19,570 bases of DNA from REEB95 sp050729555 (GCA_050729555.1 JBOHLR010000029.1:1-19570), one strand, 5' to 3'; numbered from the stretch's first letter, positions 8,878-15,897 are shown. The notes: a model not told the origin generated them from the letters alone. Program-made: numbers and translations.

Positions 8878-9205
8878 GGTCGTTAAATTGGCGCCGAACA
8901 TGCGCGCCCTCAAGCTTCTGGTGATCGTCCTCGGCGTACTGCTGCTCTTGGGCATCGGCGCTCTGGCGGCGGCCGTGGTCTGGCGCATCGACCATGGCCG
9001 GCCGTTGTCGTCGCGGCCGGTGCCGGCGGTGGTAACGCAGCGCATCGTCCTGCCGGCGGGCGCCAAAGTGATCGCGACCGACGTCGATACCGGCCGACTG
9101 GTCGCGCGGGTCGAGCTGCCCGGCGGCGGCGTTCGCGTTCTTGTCTTCGATCTCGCGACCGGCGGCGAGGTCGCCACCATCGACGTGGTGACTCAAGCAC
9201 AATAG
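8876..9205 (+). CDS. Small single-span membrane protein next to rluD (DUF6476-like)
   Basis: The 109-residue product has a short N-terminus (MVVKLAPN), a strong membrane helix (about residues 10-32, MRALKLLVIVLGVLLLLGIG and following Ala/Val residues), and a roughly 75-residue soluble part. That part carries VLPAGAKVIATDVDTGRLVARVELPGG and VLVFDLATGGEVATI in shorter pieces, which looks like a small beta-sheet domain. I recall similar proteins, called DUF6476, divergent from rluD in Alphaproteobacteria, commonly with a PNMRALK-like segment before the helix. That is why I prefer ATG 8876 over ATG 8900. The function is unknown. The ATG at 8876-8878 and the rluD ATG at 8877-8875 form one CATG palindrome. 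I see no convincing ribosome site, so either start is possible. The family label comes from memory of context and is moderately sure. Confidence 0.75.
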   Translation: MVVKLAPNMRALKLLVIVLGVLLLLGIGALAAAVVWRIDHGRPLSSRPVPAVVTQRIVLPAGAKVIATDVDTGRLVARVELPGGGVRVLVFDLATGGEVATIDVVTQAQ

Positions 9206-9304
9206 CGCGGGTTCCTTGGCGATTTTTCGACGCCGACGCCGCACTTTTACCATTTGTTCGGATGTCTGAAGCGTCGGTGATCAATGTGACAGAGTCGGTC
9301 GGCG

Positions 9305-9320
9305 TGTGATCGTCGTCACG
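9305..9320. promoter_or_regulatory. CRP-like inverted half-sites upstream of the decarboxylase leader
   Basis: TGTGA (9305-9309) and TCACG (9316-9320) are separated by six bases. This matches nine of the ten defined positions of the CRP consensus TGTGA-N6-TCACA. It lies in the noncoding stretch about 380 bases before the decarboxylase start, where a promoter for the long leader would be expected. A match of this size can arise by chance, and no CRP gene is visible here, so the binding factor is inference. Confidence 0.3.
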
Positions 9321-9328
9321 AGCGCGGA

Positions 9329-9352
9329 AAAATTTACTCTTCCGTGAATTTT
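9329..9352. promoter_or_regulatory. AT-rich dyad, possible operator or promoter element
   Basis: AAAATTTAC (9329-9337) and GTGAATTTT (9344-9352) form a nine-base inverted repeat with one G-T mismatch and a six-base spacer. It is a sharp AT-rich patch in GC-rich DNA, nine bases after the CRP-like site. It lacks the GC stem and T-run of a terminator for the preceding gene. An operator or AT-rich promoter element is the better reading, but I cannot define clean -35/-10 boxes here. Confidence 0.35.
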
Positions 9353-9385
9353 ATCTTGCATCGTAGCGCGATGAGCGTATCTAAA

Positions 9386-9702
9386 GTGTGCGACGCACTC
9401 GCACGTGCCTATGGCCCATCGTGGTTATGCAACGACGTAACGCGTCCTTTTTGGAAGAACCGGTCGTCGTGGACCGGTCCCGAGAGGGAAGACGATATGG
9501 TTGCTATCCAACGCGGGGCGCATGCGCTCCGTTCTGAAGCCCTCAACGGGTCAGTCGGGGCCGCTCTCAGCGTCTCCTCGAGTCCCCTGAATTGAGCAAA
9601 CCGTTCTGGCTTGAAGCCGCGCCGTCCAACGGATGGCGTTCCCTTCACCTCATGGCGCGCCGCCGTCACCGATGCGGCTGCGCCCGTTCGTAGGATACGG
9701 AG
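9386..9702 (+). ncRNA. Structured 5' leader of the ornithine decarboxylase gene, probable speF-type cis-regulatory RNA
   Basis: Five hairpins are visible by eye on the coding strand. They are: 9388-9404 (GTGCGA/TCGCAC, loop of 5); 9459-9478 (ACCGGTC/GACCGGT, loop of 6); 9515-9530 (GGGGCG/CGCTCC, loop CATG); 9619-9639 (a nine-pair stem including two G-T pairs, loop AAC); and 9654-9684 (GGCGCGCCGC paired with GCGGC-t-GCGCC). The last ends seven bases before the ribosome site AGGA at 9692-9695, so it is well placed to affect initiation. A conserved RNA called the speF motif is known upstream of alphaproteobacterial ornithine decarboxylase genes. Position and structure fit, but I cannot align to its consensus here. 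The leader boundaries are approximate. It also contains the candidate leader ORF at 9497-9595. Confidence 0.5.
9497..9595 (+). CDS. Candidate 32-codon leader ORF within the decarboxylase leader
   Basis: ATG 9497 is preceded by AGAGGGAAG (9483-9491), a good ribosome-binding match at suitable spacing, better than those of most full-length genes in this window. The peptide begins MVAIQRGAHALRSEALNG, then runs into a Ser/Ala-rich end and stops at TGA 9593-9595, 107 bases before the decarboxylase start. The hairpin at 9515-9530 lies inside it and the two strongest hairpins follow it. That is the layout expected if ribosome progress on the leader alters downstream folding. Gammaproteobacterial speF uses an ornithine-sensing leader peptide (SpeFL); this peptide shows no obvious similarity to it. 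Translation is inferred only. Confidence 0.35.
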   Translation: MVAIQRGAHALRSEALNGSVGAALSVSSSPLN

Positions 9703-10842
9703 ATGCGAGAAACCAATAAGAAGATCGCCAAGTTTCTGGCGGAGGCCCAACCCGAAACCCCATGCCTAGTCATCGACCTCGATGTCGTCGGCCAAGCTTA
9801 TAAAGTTCTGCGGCGTTATCTGCCGTTGGCCAGCGTGTTCTATGCCGTGAAGGCGAACCCGGCGCCCGAAATTCTCGGCATGCTGAAGGATCTGGGTTCG
9901 AGCTTCGACGTTGCGAGCCGTGCCGAAACCGATCTGTGCCTCGAACGCGGCATCGCCGCCGACAACATTTCCTTCGGCAACACCATCAAGAAAGAGCGCG
10001 ACATCGCCTATGCGTACGAAAAGGGCGTCCGCCTCTTCGCGTTCGACAGCGAACCCGAGCTTGAGAAGCTCAGCCGCACCGCGCCCGGCGCGCGCGTGTT
10101 CTGCCGCATCCTGGTCGAATGCACCGGCGCCGATTGGCCGCTGTCGCGCAAGTTCGGCTGCGCGCCGGAGATGGCGGTCGACTTGCTGCGGCGTGCGCGC
10201 GATCTCGGGCTTGATCCGTACGGCATTTCGTTCCACGTCGGCTCGCAGCAAACCGATCTCAACCAATGGGACGGCGCCATCGAACGCGCGGCGCGCATGT
10301 TCTCGCTGTTGGCCGAGACCGACATCAATCTGCGCATGGTCAATATCGGCGGCGGCTTCCCGGCGCATTACCGCGGCGACGTGCCGGCGATCGTGAACTA
10401 TGCGAACGCCGTCATGGCGGCGATGACCAAGCATTTCGGCAACAACCTGCCGGAGCTGATCGTCGAGCCCGGCCGCTCGATCGTCGGCGACGCCGGCGTG
10501 ATTCAAAGCGAAGTCGTGCTGATCTCGCGCAAGTCGGCGAAAGATCCGAAGCGCTGGGTCTATCTCGACGTCGGCAAGTTCAACGGCTTGGCCGAGACCA
10601 TGGACGAGGCGATCAAGTACAAGATCAAGACGCCGGCCGACGGCGGCCCGCGCGGTCCGACGGTGATCGCGGGCCCGACCTGCGATTCGGCGGATATCCT
10701 GTACGAGCGGACGGTCTATCGGCTGCCGGTCGATCTCAAGGTCGGCGACAAGGTTGAGATCCTGTCGACCGGCGCCTACACCTCGACCTATGCGTCGGTC
10801 GGGTTCAACGGCTTCGCGCCGCTGAAGACCTACTGCATCTGA
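9703..10842 (+). CDS. Fold-III PLP-dependent ornithine (or lysine/ornithine) decarboxylase
   Basis: The enzyme decarboxylates ornithine to putrescine (some relatives also lysine to cadaverine), the entry step of polyamine synthesis in the cytoplasm. The 379-residue product is of the short eukaryotic-like ODC class. Visible residues are the PLP lysine Lys50 in FYAVKANPAPEIL, HVGSQ at 178-182, the Gly-rich phosphate loop GGGFP at 216-220, EPGR at 255-258, and the catalytic Cys327 in GPTCDSADILYE. The C-terminal NGFAPLKTYCI resembles bacterial ODCs. ATG 9703 has AGGA (9692-9695) seven bases upstream. The long leader upstream and the terminator downstream make it a single-gene transcription unit. 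Known names include speC, odc and ldc; ornithine versus lysine preference cannot be decided from sequence, so I leave the symbol blank. Confidence 0.93.
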   Translation: MRETNKKIAKFLAEAQPETPCLVIDLDVVGQAYKVLRRYLPLASVFYAVKANPAPEILGMLKDLGSSFDVASRAETDLCLERGIAADNISFGNTIKKERDIAYAYEKGVRLFAFDSEPELEKLSRTAPGARVFCRILVECTGADWPLSRKFGCAPEMAVDLLRRARDLGLDPYGISFHVGSQQTDLNQWDGAIERAARMFSLLAETDINLRMVNIGGGFPAHYRGDVPAIVNYANAVMAAMTKHFGNNLPELIVEPGRSIVGDAGVIQSEVVLISRKSAKDPKRWVYLDVGKFNGLAETMDEAIKYKIKTPADGGPRGPTVIAGPTCDSADILYERTVYRLPVDLKVGDKVEILSTGAYTSTYASVGFNGFAPLKTYCI

Positions 10843-11573
10843 GCATAATTCGTCGCTGACGACATTTCGGCCGGGCCCAACGCCCGGCCGAAATGTTTTT
10901 GCGACTGCGGTATCGCGGCGATCTCGTCGATTAGCTTCTCCTGCATCGCTTGGGCGAAGGATTTGTAGCCCTTGACGTCGAGTAGAAACGAGCCCAGGCC
11001 GCCGACCACGTTCTGATCGTAATAGCTCGACAACCACGGCTCGTGCTGGAGAATGGCAAGGCCGTTGATGGTGATGCCCCGCGCCACCAAAGCGTCGCGG
11101 ACTTCCGCAGGCTTGGGCCCGATATTGGCCATTCCATCGCCCGATAGGTCGATGACCCGGCGCACCGGATGATCGTGCAGCGTCTCGAACGCCGCCGCCG
11201 CAGCCAAAAGCGCGTCACCGATCGAAGTCAGGCCGCCGGAGGTCCGGTGTGCCGTGCGCACTTGGGCGGCAAAGGCCGCCCCCGACGCCCGGTCGGATAC
11301 CCGCGTCCACGGCACGATCGTCGTTTGTTTATGGCGGTCAGACCACTCGATGACGGTGACGTCGATCGCGCCATGCGGTCCCCCGGCAATCGCCGAAAGC
11401 ACCGCCGGAGTCTCGAACGCCCGTGCGATTCCCTCGTGCTGGAGTCGGTACTCGCCGGGATCGATGCTGCCTGAAACGTCGATCGCCATGACGAGGGCAA
11501 GATCGGACTCGGCGGCGAGAGCCGGTGGGGTTGCCAGAACCAACGCAACCGCAAGCCAAATCACGAACTTCAT
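10830..11573 (-). CDS. Secreted von Willebrand factor A domain protein, DUF1194 type
   Basis: The 247-residue product starts with a clear signal peptide (MKFVIWLAVALVLA, then cleavage after ALA before AESD) and continues as one vWA-like domain. The metal-site motif DVSGS is present in VMAIDVSGSIDPGEY. Later pieces are VTVIEWSD, TSIGDALLAAAAAFE, RRVIDLSGDGMANIG and ITINGLAILQ. This pattern matches DUF1194, a family of exported proteins of unknown function common in Alphaproteobacteria; protein or metal binding outside the inner membrane is inference. ATG 11573 is chosen because it begins the signal peptide, although no good ribosome site is seen. The last 13 bases overlap the decarboxylase gene. 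The C-terminal residues from about KHFGRALGPAE are encoded by the decarboxylase terminator hairpin, an odd dual use of sequence. Confidence 0.85.
   Translation of the reverse strand: MKFVIWLAVALVLATPPALAAESDLALVMAIDVSGSIDPGEYRLQHEGIARAFETPAVLSAIAGGPHGAIDVTVIEWSDRHKQTTIVPWTRVSDRASGAAFAAQVRTAHRTSGGLTSIGDALLAAAAAFETLHDHPVRRVIDLSGDGMANIGPKPAEVRDALVARGITINGLAILQHEPWLSSYYDQNVVGGLGSFLLDVKGYKSFAQAMQEKLIDEIAAIPQSQKHFGRALGPAEMSSATNYAQMQ
10862..10900 (+). terminator. Strong intrinsic terminator of the decarboxylase gene
   Basis: A perfect 15-base-pair stem (10862-10876 with 10882-10896) has a five-base loop CCAAC and a GC-rich centre, and is followed by TTTT (10897-10900). It begins 19 bases after the decarboxylase stop. 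It works in the plus direction only: no T-run follows on the other strand. It sits inside the last codons of the opposing DUF1194-type gene. Confidence 0.9.
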
Positions 11574-11652
11574 AGGCGGCAGCAAACAACAAACGCTCGT
11601 CCTTGGCGAGCAATGCTTGCAGCGACGCGGCGGGCTCAACATAATCGTGCCG

Positions 11653-12105
11653 ATGCTGCGTCTCGCCTTCGTGCTGGTGGTTACCGGTGCCGCGATCGGA
11701 TTTGCGCGGCTCGCGCCGGCGGCTGAACCGCTCTCGTCGCAGAACTGCGCGGCGATCGCTTTTCATCCCGTAGCGCCGGGAACCGCCGACGGCCAACAGG
11801 AAGCCGGCTATTACAAATCGCGGCTGGGCCGGATCGAGGTCCGCGCCTTGGTCAAGGGCGGCACGGTGATGCGGTACTATGTCTCGCTCGATGGCGCGGT
11901 GCTCGTGTCGCTTCGTGCGGCGCTGCCGCCGTTGGTGGCGGCCTGCGCCAAGGCCAAGGGGCTAACGCCGCCGCTCCATCCGGACAGCAGCTGCGTCGGC
12001 GCCCGCCTCGTTGTGCTGATCGCCGACACCGACGGTCATCATTATCTGCTGCTTTACGCGCGCCGCGGGCACGCGTGGCATTTTTGCAGCGCCGGCCGGA
12101 CCTGA
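11653..12105 (+). CDS. Exported protein of unknown function
   Basis: I do not recognise this gene. The 150-residue product has a signal peptide (MLRLAFVLVVTGAAIGFARL, cleavage likely after APA before AEPL). The mature part is about 125 residues with four cysteines (in QNCAAIAF, AACAKAKG, SSCVGARL and WHFCSAG), which could form two disulfides outside the cytoplasm. Strand-like pieces are RIEVRALVKGGTVMRYYVSLDG and ARLVVLIADTDGHHYLLLYARR, each seen in shorter runs. Coding is supported by signal peptide, composition and a stop just before the convergent protease gene (16-base gap). The start could also be GTG 11647. It is divergent from the DUF1194-type gene with 79 bases between; a link between the two exported proteins is possible but not shown. 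Confidence 0.7.
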   Translation: MLRLAFVLVVTGAAIGFARLAPAAEPLSSQNCAAIAFHPVAPGTADGQQEAGYYKSRLGRIEVRALVKGGTVMRYYVSLDGAVLVSLRAALPPLVAACAKAKGLTPPLHPDSSCVGARLVVLIADTDGHHYLLLYARRGHAWHFCSAGRT

Positions 12106-12121
12106 CGGCGGCGCGCTCCGA

Positions 12122-13711
12122 TTAGTGCGCGGTGGCGGCGTGGAAGTCGTGCGCCAGCCGGACCGGGTCGTTACCCAGCAGCCGGGCATAGATCACCGGA
12201 TTTTCCAGCAGGTGACGCGCGACGCGAAGGTCGAGCGGATCATGCTCCGGCGAAGCCGGACAGGCGGCCCGCAATGCGGTCCAGCCCGCGTCGTCGAGCG
12301 TGTCGCGCGCCTCGCTCAGCGTCGGGCCCGGACTTTTCGCCAGGATGACGCCGGTGTTGGCGTTGTCGGCTAAGCCGGCGGTACACACGGTCGGCACGAC
12401 GCCATGATGATGCAGGAAATAGCCCTTCGGTGTGATCAAGCGCGCCCAGGTGACGGTCAGTTCGCCGTCGTTTGACGTGCGCAACACTGTCTGCACCGTG
12501 CCCTTGCCGTAAGAGGACGTCCCGACCACGACGGCACGGCCCGCATCCTGCAACGCGGAGGCGACGATTTCCGACGCCGACGCCGAACCGCCGTCGACCA
12601 GAACCACCAGCGGCAGCATGTCCGCATGATGGTCGGCGGGCGCGGCGAAATACTGGAAGCTTTCGGGATTGCGGCCGATCGTCGTTGCGATCGTGCCGCC
12701 GTTGAGGAACTGGCTCGCGACGATCACCGACTGGTCGAGCAAGCCGCCCGGGTTGCCGCGCAAGTCGAGGACAATTCCCTTCAGATGGTCGCCCATTTCG
12801 CGGTGCGCACGCGCCAAGGCGTCGATGACGCCGTCGCCGGTCTGCTGATTGAAGCTCGTGACCGCGATCACGGCAACGTCGCCGCGCTCTTCGAGGCTCA
12901 CGCTCGGTAGCACGAGGTGCGCGCGTTGCAGGGTCAGCTTCAGCGGCTTGTCGAGCCCGGCCCGCTGGATTCCCAAAACGACCGTGCTCAACGCCGGTCC
13001 GCGCAAACGGATGCGGAGCTGTGTCGGCGAGAGCGCGTTGGACGCCACGCCGTCGAGCATGACAATGCGGTCGTTGATGTGGATGCCGGCACGCGCCGCC
13101 GGTGAGTCGGCCATCACGGCTGTGATGCGCGTGTCGGGCGCGTCGGCGAGGATGATGCCGATGCCGCCGTAACCGTCGCGTGCGGCGCGCCACTCGCGGG
13201 CAACCGCCGGGCGCGCATAGTGCGAAAAGCGGTCGAGCGTCGCCAGCATGTGATCGATCAGCTCTTGCTCGAGCTTGTCGGGCGCGACCGCGGCCACTTT
13301 GGGTGAGGCACCGCGCGCGGTTTGCACGAGCGTCGCGGTCAGCGTGCCCCACGCATCGGTGTCGAACGGCGCCGGCGCGTGGAGGCGCCAAATCTGATTG
13401 CCGCGGTGCAGCGCGATGTCGTCGCCGTCGCGGTTCACCGTGATGTCGGGATCGACGCTCGTCAGGTCACCGAGGGCGGCGAGAGAGAGGGCGTCGGCGT
13501 GCGTCGCGTCGACGTGATATTCGATGATGCTTTGATAGGTTTCGCTGAACAACTCGGTCTCGCCGCTATTGGCGAGCGGCGTGGGCTGGACACCGCTGCC
13601 CGTCGGCTGGGCGGCGCAGGCGCAAAGCGCAAGGACCGAAAAAATCGCCGTTTTAGTGAGGGATCGAGGCACACGAGCGATGTTTCGGCGAACGTCCCCC
13701 CGGGCAATCAT
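12122..13711 (-). CDS. S41-family carboxyl-terminal processing protease, PDZ-containing, probable lipoprotein
   Basis: This is a serine/lysine-dyad protease of the CtpA/Prc family acting in the cell envelope. The 529-residue product starts with a basic stretch and a hydrophobic segment ending in LALCACAAQ, giving a lipobox with Cys30 or Cys32 as the likely acylated residue. A PDZ domain follows (GYGGIGIIL, then ADSPAARAGIHINDRIVMLDG). The S41 core has DLRGNPGG from residue 316, the Ser nucleophile in GSASASEI (Ser378 by spacing) and Lys403 in YGKGTVQ. The Ser-Lys distance of 25 equals that in E. coli Prc. The tail carries an unusual HHH before GVVPTV. ATG 13711 is the first start; GTG 13672, giving a shorter signal peptide, is also possible. 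It appears to be transcribed alone, after rnr on the same strand with a 131-base gap. Confidence 0.92.
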   Translation of the reverse strand: MIARGDVRRNIARVPRSLTKTAIFSVLALCACAAQPTGSGVQPTPLANSGETELFSETYQSIIEYHVDATHADALSLAALGDLTSVDPDITVNRDGDDIALHRGNQIWRLHAPAPFDTDAWGTLTATLVQTARGASPKVAAVAPDKLEQELIDHMLATLDRFSHYARPAVAREWRAARDGYGGIGIILADAPDTRITAVMADSPAARAGIHINDRIVMLDGVASNALSPTQLRIRLRGPALSTVVLGIQRAGLDKPLKLTLQRAHLVLPSVSLEERGDVAVIAVTSFNQQTGDGVIDALARAHREMGDHLKGIVLDLRGNPGGLLDQSVIVASQFLNGGTIATTIGRNPESFQYFAAPADHHADMLPLVVLVDGGSASASEIVASALQDAGRAVVVGTSSYGKGTVQTVLRTSNDGELTVTWARLITPKGYFLHHHGVVPTVCTAGLADNANTGVILAKSPGPTLSEARDTLDDAGWTALRAACPASPEHDPLDLRVARHLLENPVIYARLLGNDPVRLAHDFHAATAH

Positions 13712-13842
13712 GGTTGGCTGAAATTAATGTTTCCCCACCGCGGCCATTGTTGCCTTCGCCGCTCGTCGGTTGCAAGCAGATAGAGGGTTAACGGCCCACG
13801 CCGAAAACGTTACCGCGGACCTTTACGTCGAACGAACTGTGG
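13712..13842. other. Gap between rnr and the S41 protease gene, with two GGTTAACG copies
   Basis: The 131-base noncoding stretch must hold either read-through from rnr or a promoter for the protease. The octamer GGTTAACG occurs at 13786-13793 and again at 13841-13848, the second overlapping the rnr stop codon. No terminator hairpin with a T-run is visible after rnr. I cannot define a promoter. The repeat may be coincidence, since it contains the palindrome GTTAAC. Confidence 0.3.
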
Positions 13843-15897
13843 TTAACGTCGCGGCCGTTTCGGCGGCAGTTGGTGGCGCAACGAGTCTTCGGTCACGGCG
13901 AAGATCAGGCTGCCGGTGACCGTGTCGGCTTCGGCCAATCGGACTCGCATCGGGTCGCCCAGGACGTACGTCCGGCCCGAACGGCGGCCCTTGAGGCTGT
14001 GATGGGTCTCGTCGTGGATGTAATAGTCGCCGGGCAAGGTGCGGATCGGGATCAGGCCGTCCGCGCCGGTTTCATCGAGAGTGATGAACAGGCCGGCGCG
14101 AGTGACGCCGTTGATGCGGGCGGCGAACTCGGCGCCGACGCGCTCGGCGAGGAAGGCCGCGGTGTAACGATCGGCGGCGCTGCGCTCGGCGGCAGCCGCA
14201 CGCCGTTCGGTCATCGAAATGTGCGCACCGATGGCCTTGAAGTCGCCGGCGGGCTGCGGCAGCCCGTCACGGCCGAAATGATGGCCTGAAATCAGCGCGC
14301 GGTGGACGAGAAGGTCGGCATAGCGCCGGATCGGCGACGTGAAGTGTGCGTAACGCCGCAATGACAGGCCGAAATGGCCGAGATTCTCCGGACTATATTC
14401 GGCCTGCGCCTGGCAGCGCAGCACCAGCGCATTCACCAGCCGTTCATAGGGCGTGCCTTTGGCGCGTCGCAGGATGGCGTTGAAATGCTGCGGCCGCACC
14501 ACCTGGCCGCGGGCGAGGGTGAGGCCATGGATGCCGATGCCGTCGAGGAAACGCGCGAGCGCCGCCAACCTTTCCGGGTCCGGCGAATCGTGCACACGGT
14601 ACATGCACGGTTGCTTCAGCCGTTCCAAGGTCTCGGCGGCAGCGACGTTGGCCGCGATCATGAGCTCTTCAATCAGCTTGTGGCTGTCGAGGCGGTCGCG
14701 CGGCTCGATGCGCGCGATGCGGCCGGAGGGATCGAGCAAGATCCGCCGCTCGGGAATGTCGAGGTCAAGCGTGCCGCGTGCCGCGCGTGCGCGCTCGAGG
14801 GCGCGATAGACGCCGTAAAGCGGCTTCAAGACGCGATCGAGCAGGGGCGTAGTCTTCGCGTTCGGCCGGCCGTCAACAGCCGCCTGTGCTTCCTCGTAGG
14901 TCAGTCGCGCGGCAGAACGCATGAGTCCGCGGCGGAATTGGTGCCGCGTCAGGTGCCCGTCGGCGTCGATCCAAAGATCGACCGCCATGCAGGCGCGGTC
15001 GACATCGGGCTTGAGCGAACAGAGTTCGTTCGACAGCGCCTCGGGCAGCATCGGCACGACCCGGTCCGGGAAATAGACCGAATTGCCGCGGTCGCGCGCG
15101 GCTGCGTCGAGGGCATCGCCGGTGCGGACATAGTGCGCGACGTCGGCGATGGCGACGAGCGCATGCCAGCCGCCGTCATGTTCGGGGTCGGGTGCGGCCC
15201 AGACGGCGTCATCGAAATCGCGCGCGTCGGCGCCATCGATCGTCACCAGCGGCACATTGCGCAGGTCGGCGCGATTTCCCAGCGCCACGGGCTTGGCGGC
15301 GTCGGCGATGTCGAGCGCGGCCTTGGGGAAGGGGACCGGAATGCCGTGACTGTGGATGGCGATGATGCTGAATGCGCGCGGATTGGCGCTGTCGCCGATG
15401 CGTTCGACGATCCGCGCGGCGGGCAAGCCCATTCCGGGCTGGCCGAGCAATTCGGCGACCACGATTTCGCCGGCCGTGGCGCCTTTCGTGTCGCCCGCGG
15501 CGACGCGGAACTCGGTGCGAACCTTGCGGTCGGTCGGCTCGATTCGCCCGCCTTCGCGGCCGGCGCGATAGATGCCGATGACCCGATCCGGCGCGCCGCC
15601 GACCGCGCGCAGAATCCGTGCTTCGTACTGATTGGCGTCGGTGTGGCTGAAACGGGCCACGGCGCGTTCGCCGACGCCAAGCGCCGGCGCGCCGCGCTCG
15701 GCAATCACGACGATGTCGGGCACCTCGCCGGCCACGCCGATCGCGCGGCCTTGCATTTCGCCGTCTAAGTCGACGCCGATGATCTCGACAATGCCGATTT
15801 CGGGCAATACGCCGCGCGGTCCGCGCCCGCCGCCGCGCGGACGACGGTCATTCCGCTGCGGCGGCCTGTTTCTTCTTCGCTGATTTCTTCGCTTCAC
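13843..15897 (-). CDS. rnr: Ribonuclease R, lacking the usual N-terminal winged-helix region
   Basis: RNase R is a processive 3'-to-5' exoribonuclease that degrades structured RNA. From GTG 15897 it has 684 residues. Order of domains: a very basic stretch (VKRRNQRRRNRPP) and G/R linker, cold-shock-like RNA-binding segments (PEIGIVEIIGVDLDG; YEARILRAVGGAPDRVIGIY), the RNB core with IDGADARDFDDAVW (about residues 221-233; catalytic Asp cluster), AHFTSPIRRYADLLVHRAL, and a C-terminal S1 domain (GAEFAARINGVTRAGLFITL). The alphaproteobacterial family normally has a winged-helix domain of about 70-90 residues before the linker. None is encoded here, because topA coding occupies that place. The start is uncertain: GTG 15897 overlaps topA by 50 bases, GTG 15972 by 125, and TTG near 15797 avoids overlap. 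Catalytic residues look intact. It is the last gene of the dprA-topA-rnr block. Confidence 0.9.
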   Translation of the reverse strand: MKRRNQRRRNRPPQRNDRRPRGGGRGPRGVLPEIGIVEIIGVDLDGEMQGRAIGVAGEVPDIVVIAERGAPALGVGERAVARFSHTDANQYEARILRAVGGAPDRVIGIYRAGREGGRIEPTDRKVRTEFRVAAGDTKGATAGEIVVAELLGQPGMGLPAARIVERIGDSANPRAFSIIAIHSHGIPVPFPKAALDIADAAKPVALGNRADLRNVPLVTIDGADARDFDDAVWAAPDPEHDGGWHALVAIADVAHYVRTGDALDAAARDRGNSVYFPDRVVPMLPEALSNELCSLKPDVDRACMAVDLWIDADGHLTRHQFRRGLMRSAARLTYEEAQAAVDGRPNAKTTPLLDRVLKPLYGVYRALERARAARGTLDLDIPERRILLDPSGRIARIEPRDRLDSHKLIEELMIAANVAAAETLERLKQPCMYRVHDSPDPERLAALARFLDGIGIHGLTLARGQVVRPQHFNAILRRAKGTPYERLVNALVLRCQAQAEYSPENLGHFGLSLRRYAHFTSPIRRYADLLVHRALISGHHFGRDGLPQPAGDFKAIGAHISMTERRAAAAERSAADRYTAAFLAERVGAEFAARINGVTRAGLFITLDETGADGLIPIRTLPGDYYIHDETHHSLKGRRSGRTYVLGDPMRVRLAEADTVTGSLIFAVTEDSLRHQLPPKRPRR

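Noticed and set aside
9344..9595. 83-codon frame beginning at GTG 9344 in the decarboxylase leader
   Set aside because: The GTG is part of the AT-rich dyad and has no ribosome site; the internal ATG 9497 with a strong ribosome site is the better candidate in the same frame.
9766..11037. Minus-strand 423-codon open frame opposite the decarboxylase
   Set aside because: Antisense to an enzyme with all catalytic residues, and it also crosses the terminator hairpin; no family features.
11595..11611. Small hairpin GCTCG/CGAGC between the two divergent exported-protein genes
   Set aside because: Only five base pairs, no T-run, and it lies between divergent starts where a terminator makes no sense.
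14374..15768. Plus-strand 464-codon open frame opposite rnr
   Set aside because: RNase R motifs are continuous on the minus strand; the plus translation has no recognisable domain.
15846..15850. ATGA stop/start overlap at the topA end as the rnr start
   Set aside because: The ATG at 15850 is in neither the topA nor the rnr frame; translated, it gives no RNase R sequence. The G/R-rich linker read in the rnr frame looks genuine, so I did not invoke a frameshift.
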